Shown: positions 34,520 to 59,227, counted from the stretch's first letter. The stretch is 64,000 nucleotides of DNA from Berghia stephanieae (GCA_034508935.3 CM067442.1:92334283-92398282); one strand, 5' to 3'. Translations and numbers: made by a program. The notes: a model not told the origin generated them from the letters alone.

Positions 34520-37500
34520 GTAAATAGTAAAATAGTAATAGTAAATAATAAATTTATATAGCGCCTAAACATCCACGTTAATCGTGCTCTGCGGCGCTTT
34601 ACATAACAAAAATAAAAATAAAAATGTTTAAAAACAACAAAATTAAAAATCACGACACTACATGATACATAATAAGCATGCATACAAAAAACAGAATCAA
34701 AGCAACATCCATTTCATGAAAAATAAGCCTCGCGGAACAACTCAGTCTTCAGACATTTCCTGAAAGATGATAAGTTTTCACAGGACTTTGTCCGAGGACT
34801 AAGTGTGTTCCATAGGCGTGGAGCTATGAATGAAAAGGCTTTTTCACCGAAAGTGGATTTTGAGATGGTAACTTTTAGAAGTTGGGACTGAGATGATCTT
34901 AGATTTCGAGTGGGTTCATATTTTTTAATCAGTTCCTGCAAATATTCAGGAGCCAATCCATCCAGACATCTAAAAACATAGCACAATATTTTAAATTTTA
35001 TCCTATACTTCACAGGAAGCCAGTGCAATTCCTGGAGAACTGGTGTTATATGATCTCTTTTTTTCGTTAATTTTATAAGTCTAGCCGCTTTATTTTGAAT
35101 TTTTTGTAGTTGATGAATTAATCTACTTTGACAGCCAATGAGAAGGGAATTGCAATAATCTAATCTGCTAGTAATAAACGAATTAACAAGCATCTTTGTA
35201 ATATCTTCATCAATATAATGTCTGATTCTTCCAATGTTTCTAATGTGATAGTTACAACATTGGCATATTTTTTTAACATGATCTTCCATGGATAACCCTT
35301 GATCTAAATACACCCCAAGATTTCTCACACAAGAACTAGGTTTAATAGCATTTTTACCCACTAGTATCTCATTTGTAGATATTTTTGAGAGTTGATGCCT
35401 ATTTCCAAAAATTATCATTTCCGTCTTGTCATCATTAAATTTAAGTTTGTTTAGTTTCATCCAATCCTTTATGTTGGCAATGCAATTTTCCATAACAGAT
35501 ACTGATGACAGCTCTGGATCATTATTGAGTTTTGTATACAGCTGAGTGTCATCAGCATAAAAATGAAAATCAATGGGAAAAGTGGATAACATATGAGAGA
35601 GGGGAGCAGTATACATTGTAAAAAGGAGGGGGCCGAGAATAGATCCCTGAGGCACTCCACACGTTAATATGGATGGAGTTGATACATGGTTTTCTATAAT
35701 TACTGACTGAGTTCTTTCAAACAAATATTCCTTTAACCAGCCCAAAGCTGTGCCACTGATATAAAATTGATCACGTAGTCTAGTTAAAAGTAAATTTTGA
35801 TCGATAGTGTCGAATGCCGCACTTAAATCTAGTAAAACAAGCATCGCAGCACTTTTATTATCTATATCATTTACAATATCATTAAAAACTTTAAGTAATG
35901 CCGTTTCCGTGCTATGGGAGGCTTTGTAGGCAGATTGAAATTTAACATTTAAGGCATTCGTCTCTAGATGGTTAATAATACGAGCAGCAACGACTTTTTC
36001 GATTAATTTTGAAATGAAATTTAAATTTGACACAGGTCTAAAATTATTTAACTCATTGCAGTCAAGATTTGCTTTTTTCTTCAGGGGTCTAACCAAGGCA
36101 TGTTTCAGCATATTTGGAAAATCGGGCAACGTTAGACTTTCATTTACGATAGATGCAATTGCTGGAGCAAGATACTTTGAACATGATTTTATGAGCCAAG
36201 TTGGTGTTTTATCTAGCGGGCATGATTTATTAGGCATATCTGACAAAATATTTTTAACTTCCTCTATTGTTACGGGTTCAAACGACGTTAACATTTTATA
36301 ATTGGTGTTCATAGATTTAGTTGGTCGTGTCGTGCAGGTAAGTGTTGTGTCCTCCTGTAGTGTCTCTTCCGTTGATGTTGATCTTCCAGGCGATGTCACG
36401 TGCCTTGTCATTGTTATTGTTTTCATTGGTGAAGTCATGCTTGTTGTTTCAACTCGTGATGTCGTGCTGGGATGTAGATTTGTGGGGCTGTCGTTGTCTA
36501 GTTCCTGTCGGATGTTGGAAATTTTCTCAATGAAAAAGGTGTTGAATTTGTCACAGAGTTCTTTTGGAGATGTATTTGTTGGTAAATTATTTGTATTCGA
36601 TGGTGTGATCATTTCTTTGACAGTATTATAAAGCTTTTTCGAGTCAAGTTTGCTTTTTATCAGAGTGTCCTTCACATATTGCCGCTTGGTACTGACTATT
36701 AATTGATTGGTATAATTTTTGGCTTTTTTATAAATTTGCTTGTGAATTTCAAGTCGAGACTTACGCCAAATACCTTCCTTATGACGTCTGTCATGTTTGG
36801 CCTTTCGGATTTCAGCAGTAAACCATTTGGAATTTGGTCTTAGGACGATCGTTCTGGACTTGAGGGGCGCATGATTTTCCAGACAATTATTGAGTGATGT
36901 ATAGAGGAGATCTAATTTCTCTGTAACGCCGTGTGTATTCATAACGTTATTATTTATGTCCAACTCCCGAATTTGGTCCAGTAATTTGGTGTGGTTTATG
37001 TTTTTCGTTTTTCTATAGCGGACTGTACGCCGATTTGAAATTGGGACAGGGACATTGATCTTAAAAAATACTGGGTGGTGGTCTGAAATGTCTGGGCTTC
37101 CGATCCTGATCTCACGAGTGGAAGTATCGATGGACCGTGTGATAACGAGATCGAGCGTGTGTCCACCCTCGTGAGTTGGTCCTTTGACATTTTGTTTGAG
37201 ATCGAATATTTCTAGAAGTTTGGTGAAGTTGTCCGAAATCTCGGCATGAAAATTAAAATCACCTAAAATAATAATTTCTCGATTCTCGGTGTTTTTTGCG
37301 TGAAGAAAATCTTCAAATTCTTTTATAAAAGTTGTATTTGTGCTCTTGTTTTTAGTTGATGGTGGTGGTCTGTAAATGGTTACGACGTTAAAATGTCTGT
37401 TATTATGACTAAAGTGATTTTCGATGCATTCGAATGAGTCGTAGTTTTGTTTTTCTCGTTTGATAATATTCAATTGGTCTCTAAAAACACACATCAAACC

Positions 37501-38390
37501 ACCTCCACGTCTTTGGTCTCTGTTTTCTTGATGATATGAATAACCGCTGGGGATTACCTCGTTTATGGTTATAGTGTCAGAAGATGTTAGCCAAGTCTCT
37601 GTAATAAAGAATAAATCCAATTTGTTTTCGACGATAAAATCATTTATTAATACAGCTTTATTTCGCACAGAGCGGGCATTCAGGAGAGCACATTTCAAAT
37701 TGTTTTCGTCATCTGTACTCCTTTGTTGTTGTTGTTGTTGTTGTTGTTGTCGCCGCCGTTGATGCCGTAAAGTAATAAGATTGGATGGGGGTGGTGATGC
37801 TGATGATAACGACGATGGTGATGGTGGTCGTGGTGGCAACGATATGGAAGATGACAGCGATGACGATGGTGGTGGTGCTGACGATAACGACGACGATAAT
37901 GACAATGGCAATGATCGTGGTTTTAAATCAATTGTTGTGTATGTGGGTGGGGGTCGTGATGGTTTGTAATGGTGGGGGCGATGTGGTCTGTGGCCAGTGA
38001 ACACTGGTATCGCCCTTTGTTTTCTCGTTCCACCCCGTTGGTGTGAATTTGACTCAATGGCGTCAACAAGAGACGTTGGTTGTTGACGGCGTTGATAATA
38101 AAACACCGATGTTAAAAATAAAGTGGTGAATAAAAATCTCTCGTAATGTGTAGAAGAAAAAGATTGGTGAAAATCAGGCCTTACCTTAAAATCCATTTTT
38201 TAAAATGAGAATATCACAGAAATAGTTCGTTTGATATTAAAATTGATTTCAGATAATTAAACACAACACAATCACAAGATTAACAATATAAAAATCCACA
38301 TTGGAGCGTAAGAATTTAAAGTAAAATCAAATAGAAAGACACATGTAAACAAAAACGTCTCCTGCCGGTTAGGCGTGTTACAATTTTTTT
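34520..38390 (-). mobile_element. CR1/L2-like LINE, young, with intact ORF
   Basis: A non-LTR retrotransposon on the - strand. It consists of a possible 5' part near 38390-38197, one uninterrupted ORF at 38196-34714, and a 3' UTR. The 3' UTR carries the hairpin-like TGTAAAGCGCCGCAGAGCAC ... GGCGCTATATAAATTTATT at about 34605-34545 and then short TTACTAT repeats. That tail closely resembles the end of SINE family A. The exact 5' boundary is uncertain; a poly-T run (A on the - strand) at 38383-38405 may mark it. Clade call (CR1 group, L2-like) rests on RT motifs. Confidence 0.85.
34714..38196 (-). CDS. LINE polyprotein: AP endonuclease + reverse transcriptase, 1160 aa
   Basis: Residues 1-50 include a hydrophobic patch (FLFTTLFLTSVFYY). 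95-140 is Ser/Pro low-complexity and 150-158 a poly-Gln run encoded by a GTT/AAC tract. An AP-type endonuclease at about 165-380 shows LLNARSVRNK, ITETW (Glu200), YRPPP, ILGDFNFH (Asp313, Asn315), TLDLV and SDHHP (372-374). RT at about 690-930 shows FRPVSNLNFISKLIEKVV, LLDLSAAFDTID (Asp796), GVPQGSILGPLLFTMY and FYADDTQLY (Asp882, Asp883). The C-terminal region has SRLDYCNSLLIG, QNKAARLI and LHWLPVKYRIKFKIL. All catalytic residues I can place are present and there is no stop, so it could be active. It nicks target DNA and reverse-transcribes its own RNA; L2/CR1-type enzymes recognise the RNA 3' end. No separate ORF1 was seen. Confidence 0.9.
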   Translation of the reverse strand: MDFKVRPDFHQSFSSTHYERFLFTTLFLTSVFYYQRRQQPTSLVDAIESNSHQRGGTRKQRAIPVFTGHRPHRPHHYKPSRPPPTYTTIDLKPRSLPLSLSSSLSSAPPPSSSLSSSISLPPRPPSPSSLSSASPPPSNLITLRHQRRRQQQQQQQQQRSTDDENNLKCALLNARSVRNKAVLINDFIVENKLDLFFITETWLTSSDTITINEVIPSGYSYHQENRDQRRGGGLMCVFRDQLNIIKREKQNYDSFECIENHFSHNNRHFNVVTIYRPPPSTKNKSTNTTFIKEFEDFLHAKNTENREIIILGDFNFHAEISDNFTKLLEIFDLKQNVKGPTHEGGHTLDLVITRSIDTSTREIRIGSPDISDHHPVFFKINVPVPISNRRTVRYRKTKNINHTKLLDQIRELDINNNVMNTHGVTEKLDLLYTSLNNCLENHAPLKSRTIVLRPNSKWFTAEIRKAKHDRRHKEGIWRKSRLEIHKQIYKKAKNYTNQLIVSTKRQYVKDTLIKSKLDSKKLYNTVKEMITPSNTNNLPTNTSPKELCDKFNTFFIEKISNIRQELDNDSPTNLHPSTTSRVETTSMTSPMKTITMTRHVTSPGRSTSTEETLQEDTTLTCTTRPTKSMNTNYKMLTSFEPVTIEEVKNILSDMPNKSCPLDKTPTWLIKSCSKYLAPAIASIVNESLTLPDFPNMLKHALVRPLKKKANLDCNELNNFRPVSNLNFISKLIEKVVAARIINHLETNALNVKFQSAYKASHSTETALLKVFNDIVNDIDNKSAAMLVLLDLSAAFDTIDQNLLLTRLRDQFYISGTALGWLKEYLFERTQSVIIENHVSTPSILTCGVPQGSILGPLLFTMYTAPLSHMLSTFPIDFHFYADDTQLYTKLNNDPELSSVSVMENCIANIKDWMKLNKLKFNDDKTEMIIFGNRHQLSKISTNEILVGKNAIKPSSCVRNLGVYLDQGLSMEDHVKKICQCCNYHIRNIGRIRHYIDEDITKMLVNSFITSRLDYCNSLLIGCQSRLIHQLQKIQNKAARLIKLTKKRDHITPVLQELHWLPVKYRIKFKILCYVFRCLDGLAPEYLQELIKKYEPTRNLRSSQSQLLKVTISKSTFGEKAFSFIAPRLWNTLSPRTKSCENLSSFRKCLKTELFREAYFS

Positions 38391-38419
38391 TTTTTTTTTT
38401 TTTTTGGTACCATGTACCA

Positions 38420-38540
38420 TGTATCTGACTACGTCTGGAGGGAATCAAGATCTTTCTGAGGAGTTCATGTGCATCTGCACTACTATCTATTGTCCTGTAA
38501 AGAAGGCTATCATCTGCAAACAGTTTAAGCCTTGTTTGTG
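38420..38540 (-). mobile_element. old LINE, YADD-motif fragment
   Basis: The - strand reads LFADDSLLYRTIDSSADAHE followed by LLRKIL, an RT catalytic block with both Asp residues. It lies just beyond the young LINE and may be the upstream part of the fragment at 32590-33165, now separated by later insertions. Confidence 0.65.
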
Positions 38541-39187
38541 GAGATAAACTCCAGCCCGATGGGGCTTACAGATCTAAAAAAAATACTCTCTCTCTTAGGG
38601 TCCTAAATTATATAATAGGCCGTTGTTGGGCAAACTCTTTTCCTGTTTTCTTATATGGTGAATGTCTTGGCATGCTGACTACATAGGGTGTGACTGGTCC
38701 AGATCCGTTTTCAGCTTCTAATGGTGTCTACTGACTTGACAAAATTATCAACAACACTGGGCTGCAATCTTGAACATCTTTGTTTCCTTTACCCACTCCT
38801 TCACATTAGAAGGATGAAGATGTTTATATAGCGACTGGTCCTGGTGAAGTAACTGGATTATCAAGGAAGACTGAATTTTTGGGATACTATTTTTAAAAAT
38901 GAATTGTTCTTTCTTGCTTTATCTTATTCTAATTCTAGTGCCAGTGCTTCCAGGTGGACTATGATTATGATGATTATCTAGCAGTGGAACCAGCGATTGT
39001 TATGACGAATTTGCGAGGATCAACGGTGTTACTATTAATTGATGGCTATAAATATAAATGAAATGATGTCCATTACAACTCTAACTCTTACTTAGATAGA
39101 AGAGTAACTCTAACATGAACTTCAGGATTCATAGAAGTAGAAGTACGATGAGTAGTCTGAAGTGAAAACAGAACAATAATAAACGGC

Positions 39188-39250
<63 letters not shown>

Positions 39251-39272
39251 TATAATAATAATATAATTAATA
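39188..39272. repeat. AAT trinucleotide array
   Basis: About 28 ATA/AAT units with a short break near 39250. Between VPS28 and ATPAF1. Confidence 0.95.
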
Positions 39273-39299
39273 ATAATCGACGTCAAGAAGATAGTGATA

Positions 39300-40660
39300 G
39301 CATAGAGTTAGAGGCATAGAGTTTGAGTTGGAGTTAGAGAGACTGAGAGAAAACTATCCAAAAATGATCACGAATATTTATTAAAATTTTAAGGCGTTAC
39401 TTTTTTATCATTACCATGGCTTGTTTGAACTTGAGCAAACATCAAATTAGGCTTGATTTTTGACACACAAAACAAGACAATATAAGAAACGAGAAACTGA
39501 ATATTGAGAAATTCTAAGATGATTGATTGATGAGTGATGAATTGTTCTATTAATAGTTCCGGAAATTTTGACATTTGATTCTCCTAACGGTAACATCGAT
39601 TTTGCCAATTATATCGAAGAAAAAGTAATTTCAAGTTTTTCTTAAAGTAAAGCAATGATCCATAAACTAAATCACAATTTAATATATACATATATATATA
39701 ATAAAAGTAGTTGGCTATTAGTTTGCCTGGTATTCAATGCAATTTTATTTTACCTTTGAAAATTAATTCCGAGTCACAAAGTCGATACAAAATCGATTTA
39801 GAATATAAGTGTTTCCAAACATATTATTCTTCCATTGCCATAAAATGATGATAAAATTCCTAAAATTAAACTGTGGAGAATTTGAACAAAATAAAATAAT
39901 TTTTAATCAGAATTGCGCTTGCCATAAAGCCTTGGGACGCTATGAGAAACTTGTTTTAAAATATATTGACTGTAGTCTTTAAAATTCGTTATTCTGCTTT
40001 TACATTTTCTTCAATGTTTTCAAGAGTGATGTACCCTGACTAATCAAAACTGAAAGTAGGCAATACCTATAATCCATTCTCTAGCAGTCGACAGAAGCCG
40101 TCTAGCCTTAGTTTATCTTATTCAACCACCTAGCCCTATGTGAGTCGCCAAACTTATCTTTATCTCCCAGCTATAAGTCCATATTGTTGAATCGCCTAAA
40201 ATTCAAATTGAAATAATAACTTTTTATGTGTAAAATTATGCAGCGCAGCTTTCCTACTCTAGAATCACTCTGCCCCATTTCTTGACCATTGTTTGTTGTG
40301 ACAAGACAAGTTGAAGACACAGCACCGCGGAATGATGCAAACTTCTTTTAAAGTTTAAAGTAAAATTTTATCAGGACCTCTGAGGTTCAATAACCACTTG
40401 AAGAAAACTGATATTTTTACAGTGATTATTTCAGGTATCTGCATGTGCTTTGCCTGTATCATTCTAGATAGACGCGTCTACACATTTTTTAGATTTGAAA
40501 GTGAATTTGAAATCATATTTATTATAACCTTAAGTTTAAAAGGTTTGAATTTAATCAACTGTTTTCAGAACCCCTTGATTAGCTTTCATCTTGATCATCA
40601 ATTATTGCTTACAGGCTACCTAGTCTTATAGATGTAAGCAAATTTTCTACCTATCTTTTT
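39300..40660. other. region between VPS28 and ATPAF1, no exon recognised
   Basis: AT-rich. It should contain the 5' ends of the divergently transcribed VPS28 (first coding exon) and ATPAF1, but I could not identify the missing VPS28 start exon or a promoter element with confidence. Confidence 0.4.
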
Positions 40661-40666
40661 CAGAAG

Positions 40667-54215
<13,549 letters not shown>

Positions 54216-54825
54216 ATGAGCGTTTTGTTTGAGTGTGAGTTTGTGTGTGTGTGTTTGTGTGTATCTTTTTATATGTTTGATATGTTTTGTTTTTTTCTTT
54301 GACAAAATAATTATTCATTTATATACAGTCCTTTTCATTCAAAGGCATTTTTATATACTTGAAAATAAAATATCTTTGATTGTTAACTTTTAAAGAATGT
54401 GTATGACAAAGTAATTCTTCACTAGCAATTGGAACTAGTCGCTTCGAGATAAACTTTATTTTTTAAAGTAAAACAAAATTGAACAAGGCAGTTTTTAGGG
54501 GGGTCTGTTTTTTATTTATTCTCTGATATGACCTTAAATGATATTACTATTACATGTTAAACTCCTGAAATAAAATAATAAAAATAATAATATTGTGATC
54601 AAGGTTTACTCAGTCTTATGTGACATAGGTAATGACTTATCAATCTTCCTCTTGAATTAACAAAAATTAACCGGTGATTACAGAATAGAAGTATTTTTAC
54701 TTAGGCCAGGTGGCTCCTTATGGAGCATATGGCAGCAACAACTTTCCTCCATCCAAATCTCACATGGGTTATCCTCTCTGTTTAGATGATTCCATGTCCC
54801 TTGATTGCTCACAAAGTTGAAGGTC

Positions 54826-55315
54826 TTCAGCTGGGCGGGTCTTCTGATCTCCCATGGTGGGTTAAGAGATCACTGTTGTTCTGCCCTATCCTTCATAACT
54901 GTTTACTTTCCATGTTGCTCTCTGTCTTTGTTCTGCAGCTGTCTCATTTTGTGGTATGACAATCGCCTTTAGATCAGAAGGTCCAGGGTTCAAGTCCTGT
55001 TCTGGGCAGTACATAGTTAAGTCATTGGAAAAGACTCTAAACTCACATTCTCTCACAGTACTCCTGTGTAAAATGAGTACCTGACTCTTAACAGCATTAT
55101 CTCTGTCAAAAAAATTGTATTATCGCCTAACAGGTGTCATGTCTCGACCTACATGTTAAGTGCTGCTGTTGGCTGAGGGCACCCTGTAAAGCGCTTTGAG
55201 CGCATTTAGTGAATGGTTATTAGTTTTGATTATATTGTGCTTGTAAACACTTGAGTGTACATTTCAAAAAAAGGATCCTTTCCTTGTGCCTCGATGGGAC
55301 TTTAAGGTTTATGTC
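54826..55315 (+). mobile_element. family-B retroposon copy with SINE A inside
   Basis: Family-B pieces: CTGGGCGGGTCTTCTGATCT, CCATGTTGCTCTCTGTCTTTG, then after the SINE GTAAACACTTGAGTGTACAT and GTGCCTCGATGGGACTTTAAGG. It is interrupted by the SINE at 54940-55215. Confidence 0.7.
54940..55215 (+). mobile_element. SINE family A copy, diverged
   Basis: TGTGGTATGACAATCGCCTT, B-box-like GGGTTCAAGTCC, GTAAAATGAGTACCTGACTC and CTGTAAAGCGCTTTGAGCGC. The extreme 3' end is missing. Confidence 0.85.
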
Positions 55316-55319
55316 AAAA

Positions 55320-55935
55320 TAGGCATCTTCTGACCTTCTGTGGTGGGTAATGAGGTCACTTGATATTTTTCTTATCCCCCATAATGTTTTTTCTCTCCAT
55401 GTTGCTCTCTATCTTCGTTCTGGATTGAGATTGCTCAGTATTTTTTCCAGATCATGGTGGGAACCCTTAGCTGGGAGAAAGACAGCCAAATGTATAATAC
55501 CTTTTTTAGAGAGATGATATTTTTTTTCTATCATCTTTCTGTTTTGTACTTTTATAGTTTTTAGTTTTGAATATGTTAACATTTGAGTGTATCCTTCATG
55601 GCGGGATAATTTGCTTGTGCCTGGACTTTCTGGTAATGTCAAATAATCACATCTACAACTTTTTCTTTTTCACCTTCCTTTTCACTGGCATTAAAATGAC
55701 CTTATAGTGTTGCAAGCACTGTAAAAAGTCTAAAAACAAACAAAATAGGCACATTGGTGGATTGCTCATGGAATCTTCTTTTCCGTATTTGAACCACTTC
55801 CCTTTGTCCTGCTTTTTCTTCAGTGCTTTTAACTTCATATTTACAAATTTTCCTCCATCATCATCCGTTCCATTGTCGTTGAAATGACTTAATAGTGTGG
55901 CAAGCCCCGTAAAACCTCTGTAATGAAAAAAGAAG
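55320..55935 (+). mobile_element. family-B copies, old, one plus a partial tandem 3' piece
   Basis: The first copy runs from TCTGACCTTCTGTGGTGGGT to GTTGCAAGCACTGTAAAAAG with an AAAACAAAC tail (about 55742). A second 3' piece follows from about 55745 to AAGCCCCGTAAAACCTCTG at about 55920. Confidence 0.7.
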
Positions 55936-55999
55936 CAGATCTCCATGTTTTTTAGCCTTTCCATTCTCGTTCATTTTCAACTCGGTATCAAACTCTGTC

Positions 56000-56770
56000 C
56001 ATTAACATTACTTGTTGGTTTCCAATTCACTTCCATTTCCATCTCTGGATCAAAGACAGAACAGGTTCCTGATTTGCCTTTTGCCACAACTCCTCATTAT
56101 TTATTCTGTACAAACATTTAGGAAAGTTTATATAATGTATCTTTAGCTGTTGTGTCTGGGCCAGTCTTCAAGTTTCGAAGAGCCACGAAGAACAGCCTTT
56201 ACATTTGTATTGAAGATGCAGTGTTGATCTCTTCAGATGACCAAGCCCTGTTGAGGATGGCAAAAGCTGATCTTATTTTTGTTTTGTTTTTAATTAGGAC
56301 ATTCACATCTTTATTTATATCCCCTTTGCTCCTACCACACTGCCCAGATACTATCAAGAAAGTCAAGTCATTTGTTTATCTGGGTAGTCACAGATGTCTT
56401 AGTCTTAGGCTTTATTAAAAGCCTCTTATCCTGTAAGAAGTTGAAAGAAAATGGCTATTGTATTAACTAAATGATCACAAAATGCGATTTAAGTTGTCAC
56501 CATCTAAAAGTTGTGGTCTGGACCTCGTCAATACCAACATACTTTTTTCAAAATGCATTGATATCATTTTGATACCACTTGCTTGACTTACATTATGAAT
56601 GACTCGTTTCAAACGGTATCGGGACACACATTTATAAAGCTGCTTATGTCAAATCCGTTTTATTTTCAAAACGTATGATTTGGACAAGGATTTTTTTTTA
56701 ATCACCCTGTCTCCATTCTCCCGCTTTTTCTAAAATGTTGGGAAAAGCTTATCTTCAAACAGTGTCACAT
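56000..56770. other. repeat-poor spacer, weak LINE-like trace only
   Basis: A + strand ORF at 56152-56418 contains KKVKSFVYLGSH, which resembles the FxYLGS motif of LINE RT regions. This is too short to assign. Nothing else is recognised. Confidence 0.3.
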
Positions 56771-56774
56771 CTAA

Positions 56775-56985
56775 CAAAATTCCCTTTATTCATCCCATGG
56801 GGGAATTCTTCTCTAGGGTCTTTTCCAAGGGAAGACTGGAATAGTCCAGGCACCAACTGCAGTGCAGCGCCGCAAATTGAGCAAGGGCGAGGTGACTTGC
56901 TCAAGGTCACAGAGCACTGCGGTGGGTGATCAAACTCGATACCTTTCGGGTAAGAAGCAAGGACCCAACCGTTGAGCCACGCTGA
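56775..56985 (-). mobile_element. SINE family E copy
   Basis: On the - strand the head GCGTGGCTCAACGGTTGGGT with B-box-like CGAGTTTGATCACCC, then GACCTTGAGCAAGTCACCTC and the end CCCCCATGGGATGAATAAAG. Matches the copy at 23684-23900. Confidence 0.8.
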
Positions 56986-57039
56986 AAAAAAAATGATTAA
57001 ATCCTTTGTTGTTTAGCGTTTCAGAGCATATAAGGAAAT

Positions 57040-57300
57040 GTTTACAAACTGTCCAGGACATGCTAATACTCATATGGTGTTGGTGTGTTTCTGTCAGACC
57101 TCTGCCTCATGACCTGCACTGGCTGCCTGTTTAGAAAAGGATTAAATTCAGAGCTTCCATAATATTAGTATTAGTTTAACGCTGCCAACCATGGATTGTT
57201 CCAGTTACAGTTCCCCACACATAGGTAAGAATCATAAAAGGACAGAATATGACACCTGACTCCACTTAGAGCACATCCGCCCTAAAATGCATCCTATTCT
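57040..57300 (+). mobile_element. degraded CR1/L2-like LINE fragment
   Basis: One frame reads HDLHWLPV.KRIKFRA, the conserved block near the C-terminus of CR1/L2 polyproteins (compare LHWLPVKYRIKFKIL in the intact LINE here). Stops follow. Confidence 0.5.
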
Positions 57301-57426
57301 GATCGTTTCAAGTCATTTTGGTGGATAGTTAAAGAATTTAAGGGCAGGATAATTATTAAGTACTTTATTGCCTAAATCATTCAAGGCTATGAAATATGTA
57401 TACATAAATTGGTGACTTTATATTTA

Positions 57427-57446
57427 TAATAATAATAATAATAACA

Positions 57447-57497
<51 letters not shown>

Positions 57498-57500
57498 GTG
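57427..57500. repeat. TTA trinucleotide array
   Basis: Short ATA run then about 20 TTA units. Confidence 0.95.
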
Positions 57501-57630
57501 ATAATATCAATAATAATAAGAAGAATAAGACATATCTTACATTTGATATTTTCAAAAATAAAAATGGAGCTACTCGAATGTCCTCGTCCTTTCGTGGTCA
57601 GTGTTTGTGTTGTGTGATGCAATCGAGGGT

Positions 57631-58190
57631 TCTGGGTGAGGTTCCTGACCTCCCATAGTGGGCAGGGGGTACATACTGTGTCTTCTATCCCCTTATATTA
57701 TATGTTTTCCAACATGCTTTCTGTCTTTGTCGTGGAATGAGATTACTTGGTTTTGTCCTGGCCGGAGTCCGAGCTGGGAGGGAAACAGTCAAATGCATAG
57801 TTATTGTTTTGGGAGATGATATTTTTGTCCTTGTAAATCATCTCTCTGTTATGTATTATTATATTTGTTATTTTGAATGTATGATGTAAGCATTTGAGTG
57901 TATTCCTCTTTGTTGGATTTTGTGCTTGTGTCCGGATGAGACTTATACGTGATCTCAAACTAAGTACATTGGTGGTATGCTCTTGGAATCTACACCTGAT
58001 CCCATTTCCCCTATGTCTTACTTTTTCTTGGGTGCTGTAATTGTAATTCTAGAACTTTTTACTATCCCATTTTCTTCCTTTTTACTATCCCATTTTCTTC
58101 CTTTTTACTATCCCATTTTCTTCCTTTTTACTGGCGCTGGTATAACCTAAATGTGTTGCAAGCGCCGTAAAACCATTAAAAACAAAACAA
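57631..58190 (+). mobile_element. family-B retroposon copy, full length
   Basis: Flanked by AATCGAGGG (57622-57630) and AATCGATGG (58191-58199), a target duplication with one change. Starts TTCTGGGTGAGGTTCCTGAC and ends GTTGCAAGCGCCGTAAAACC with an ACAAAACAAAC tail. Near 58058-58132 a unit of about 24 bp (ACTATCCCATTTTCTTCC plus T-run) is present three times instead of once. Confidence 0.88.
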
Positions 58191-58239
58191 ACAATCGATG
58201 GTCCCAAGCGTTAAACACCTACTCTTGTGAAGAGTACAC

Positions 58240-58425
58240 ATAGGCTTTGAATGTTCCTAACTATGGTGTTATGGTAGAACGAGAGACCGGTAATCAGGAG
58301 GTCTGAGGTTCGATCCCTAGTCAAGGACATATTTTTTGGGATGATATTTTTTCTGGTATTTTTCATACTTGCTTTGTCCGGCACTATTTCATACACACTT
58401 TTTCAGATCTTTAAAGTGAATAGTA
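58240..58425 (+). mobile_element. family-C tRNA-like element, single-arm copy
   Basis: tRNA-like core GTTATGGTAGAACGAGAGAC with B-box GGTTCGATCCC. After it come CTTGCTTTGTCCGGCACTAT and CATACACACTTTTTCAGATC, which is the 3' arm of the element at 16786-17025. The upstream inverted arm is absent. Confidence 0.75.
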
Positions 58426-59227
58426 AGATGCTAGAAGTTTTTGACACGTGAGTCGGGGAAATCGACGGAGATTTAAAAGATAATGTCTACCAGCGATACG
58501 AACTTGGAAACCCTCGCCTTACATGAAGTGAAAATCCACTTCTGAATAAAATGTTTAATGATTGGTCGCCCACGACAACTGAAATGATTAAATAAAAAAA
58601 TCCAAATAATTTGTACGGCACGAAGGTTTGTTTGGGCAAAAATTAAAATTACAAAATATTACAATTTTATATTTTAAGGTGAATCAATATATTTGAGTTG
58701 ATGTTTGACGCAATAAATTGTCAAGACATATATTACAGTGTATTACTACCGGCCATAATTTCCGATGTCTGGCAAAAGTTTCAACGATATGTCAATATGC
58801 AATATATCCTGAAACATAATTGTGAAAATCAAGGAAATTGAATTAGTTGGCAATAATAATATTAAAAAATCAAAATAATTGAAAATGGTTAAATATTTTA
58901 ACGGCTGGGCATGTGTGTGTGTGTGTGTGTGTTTGATTGTTTTGTTTTTGTTTTCTTTTTCGTTTGTTTTTTTCTAATGGCAGATGACAAGCTTGAATGT
59001 AATCGTTCTTCATCAGTGAAGCGATCTTTTGCTTCTTTGCACTCCTTTTTATGATTTTTATGGGCGTTTTTTAATCCATGCTGTTTCTCTTTAATTGCTT
59101 GTTTCGTCCATTTTTTCAAGTATTTCATTTGTCATCCATTTTCTTGTTTCATTTCACGTGGTGTTACTGGAAGTATGTCTTTCATGGGTTCCGTGACACA
59201 CTTGGATATATCACTGGATATATCAGT

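Noticed and set aside
36014-38000. + strand ORFs rich in Val, Asp and Met
   Set aside because: Antisense shadows of the LINE ORF, whose - strand frame is open for 1160 codons.
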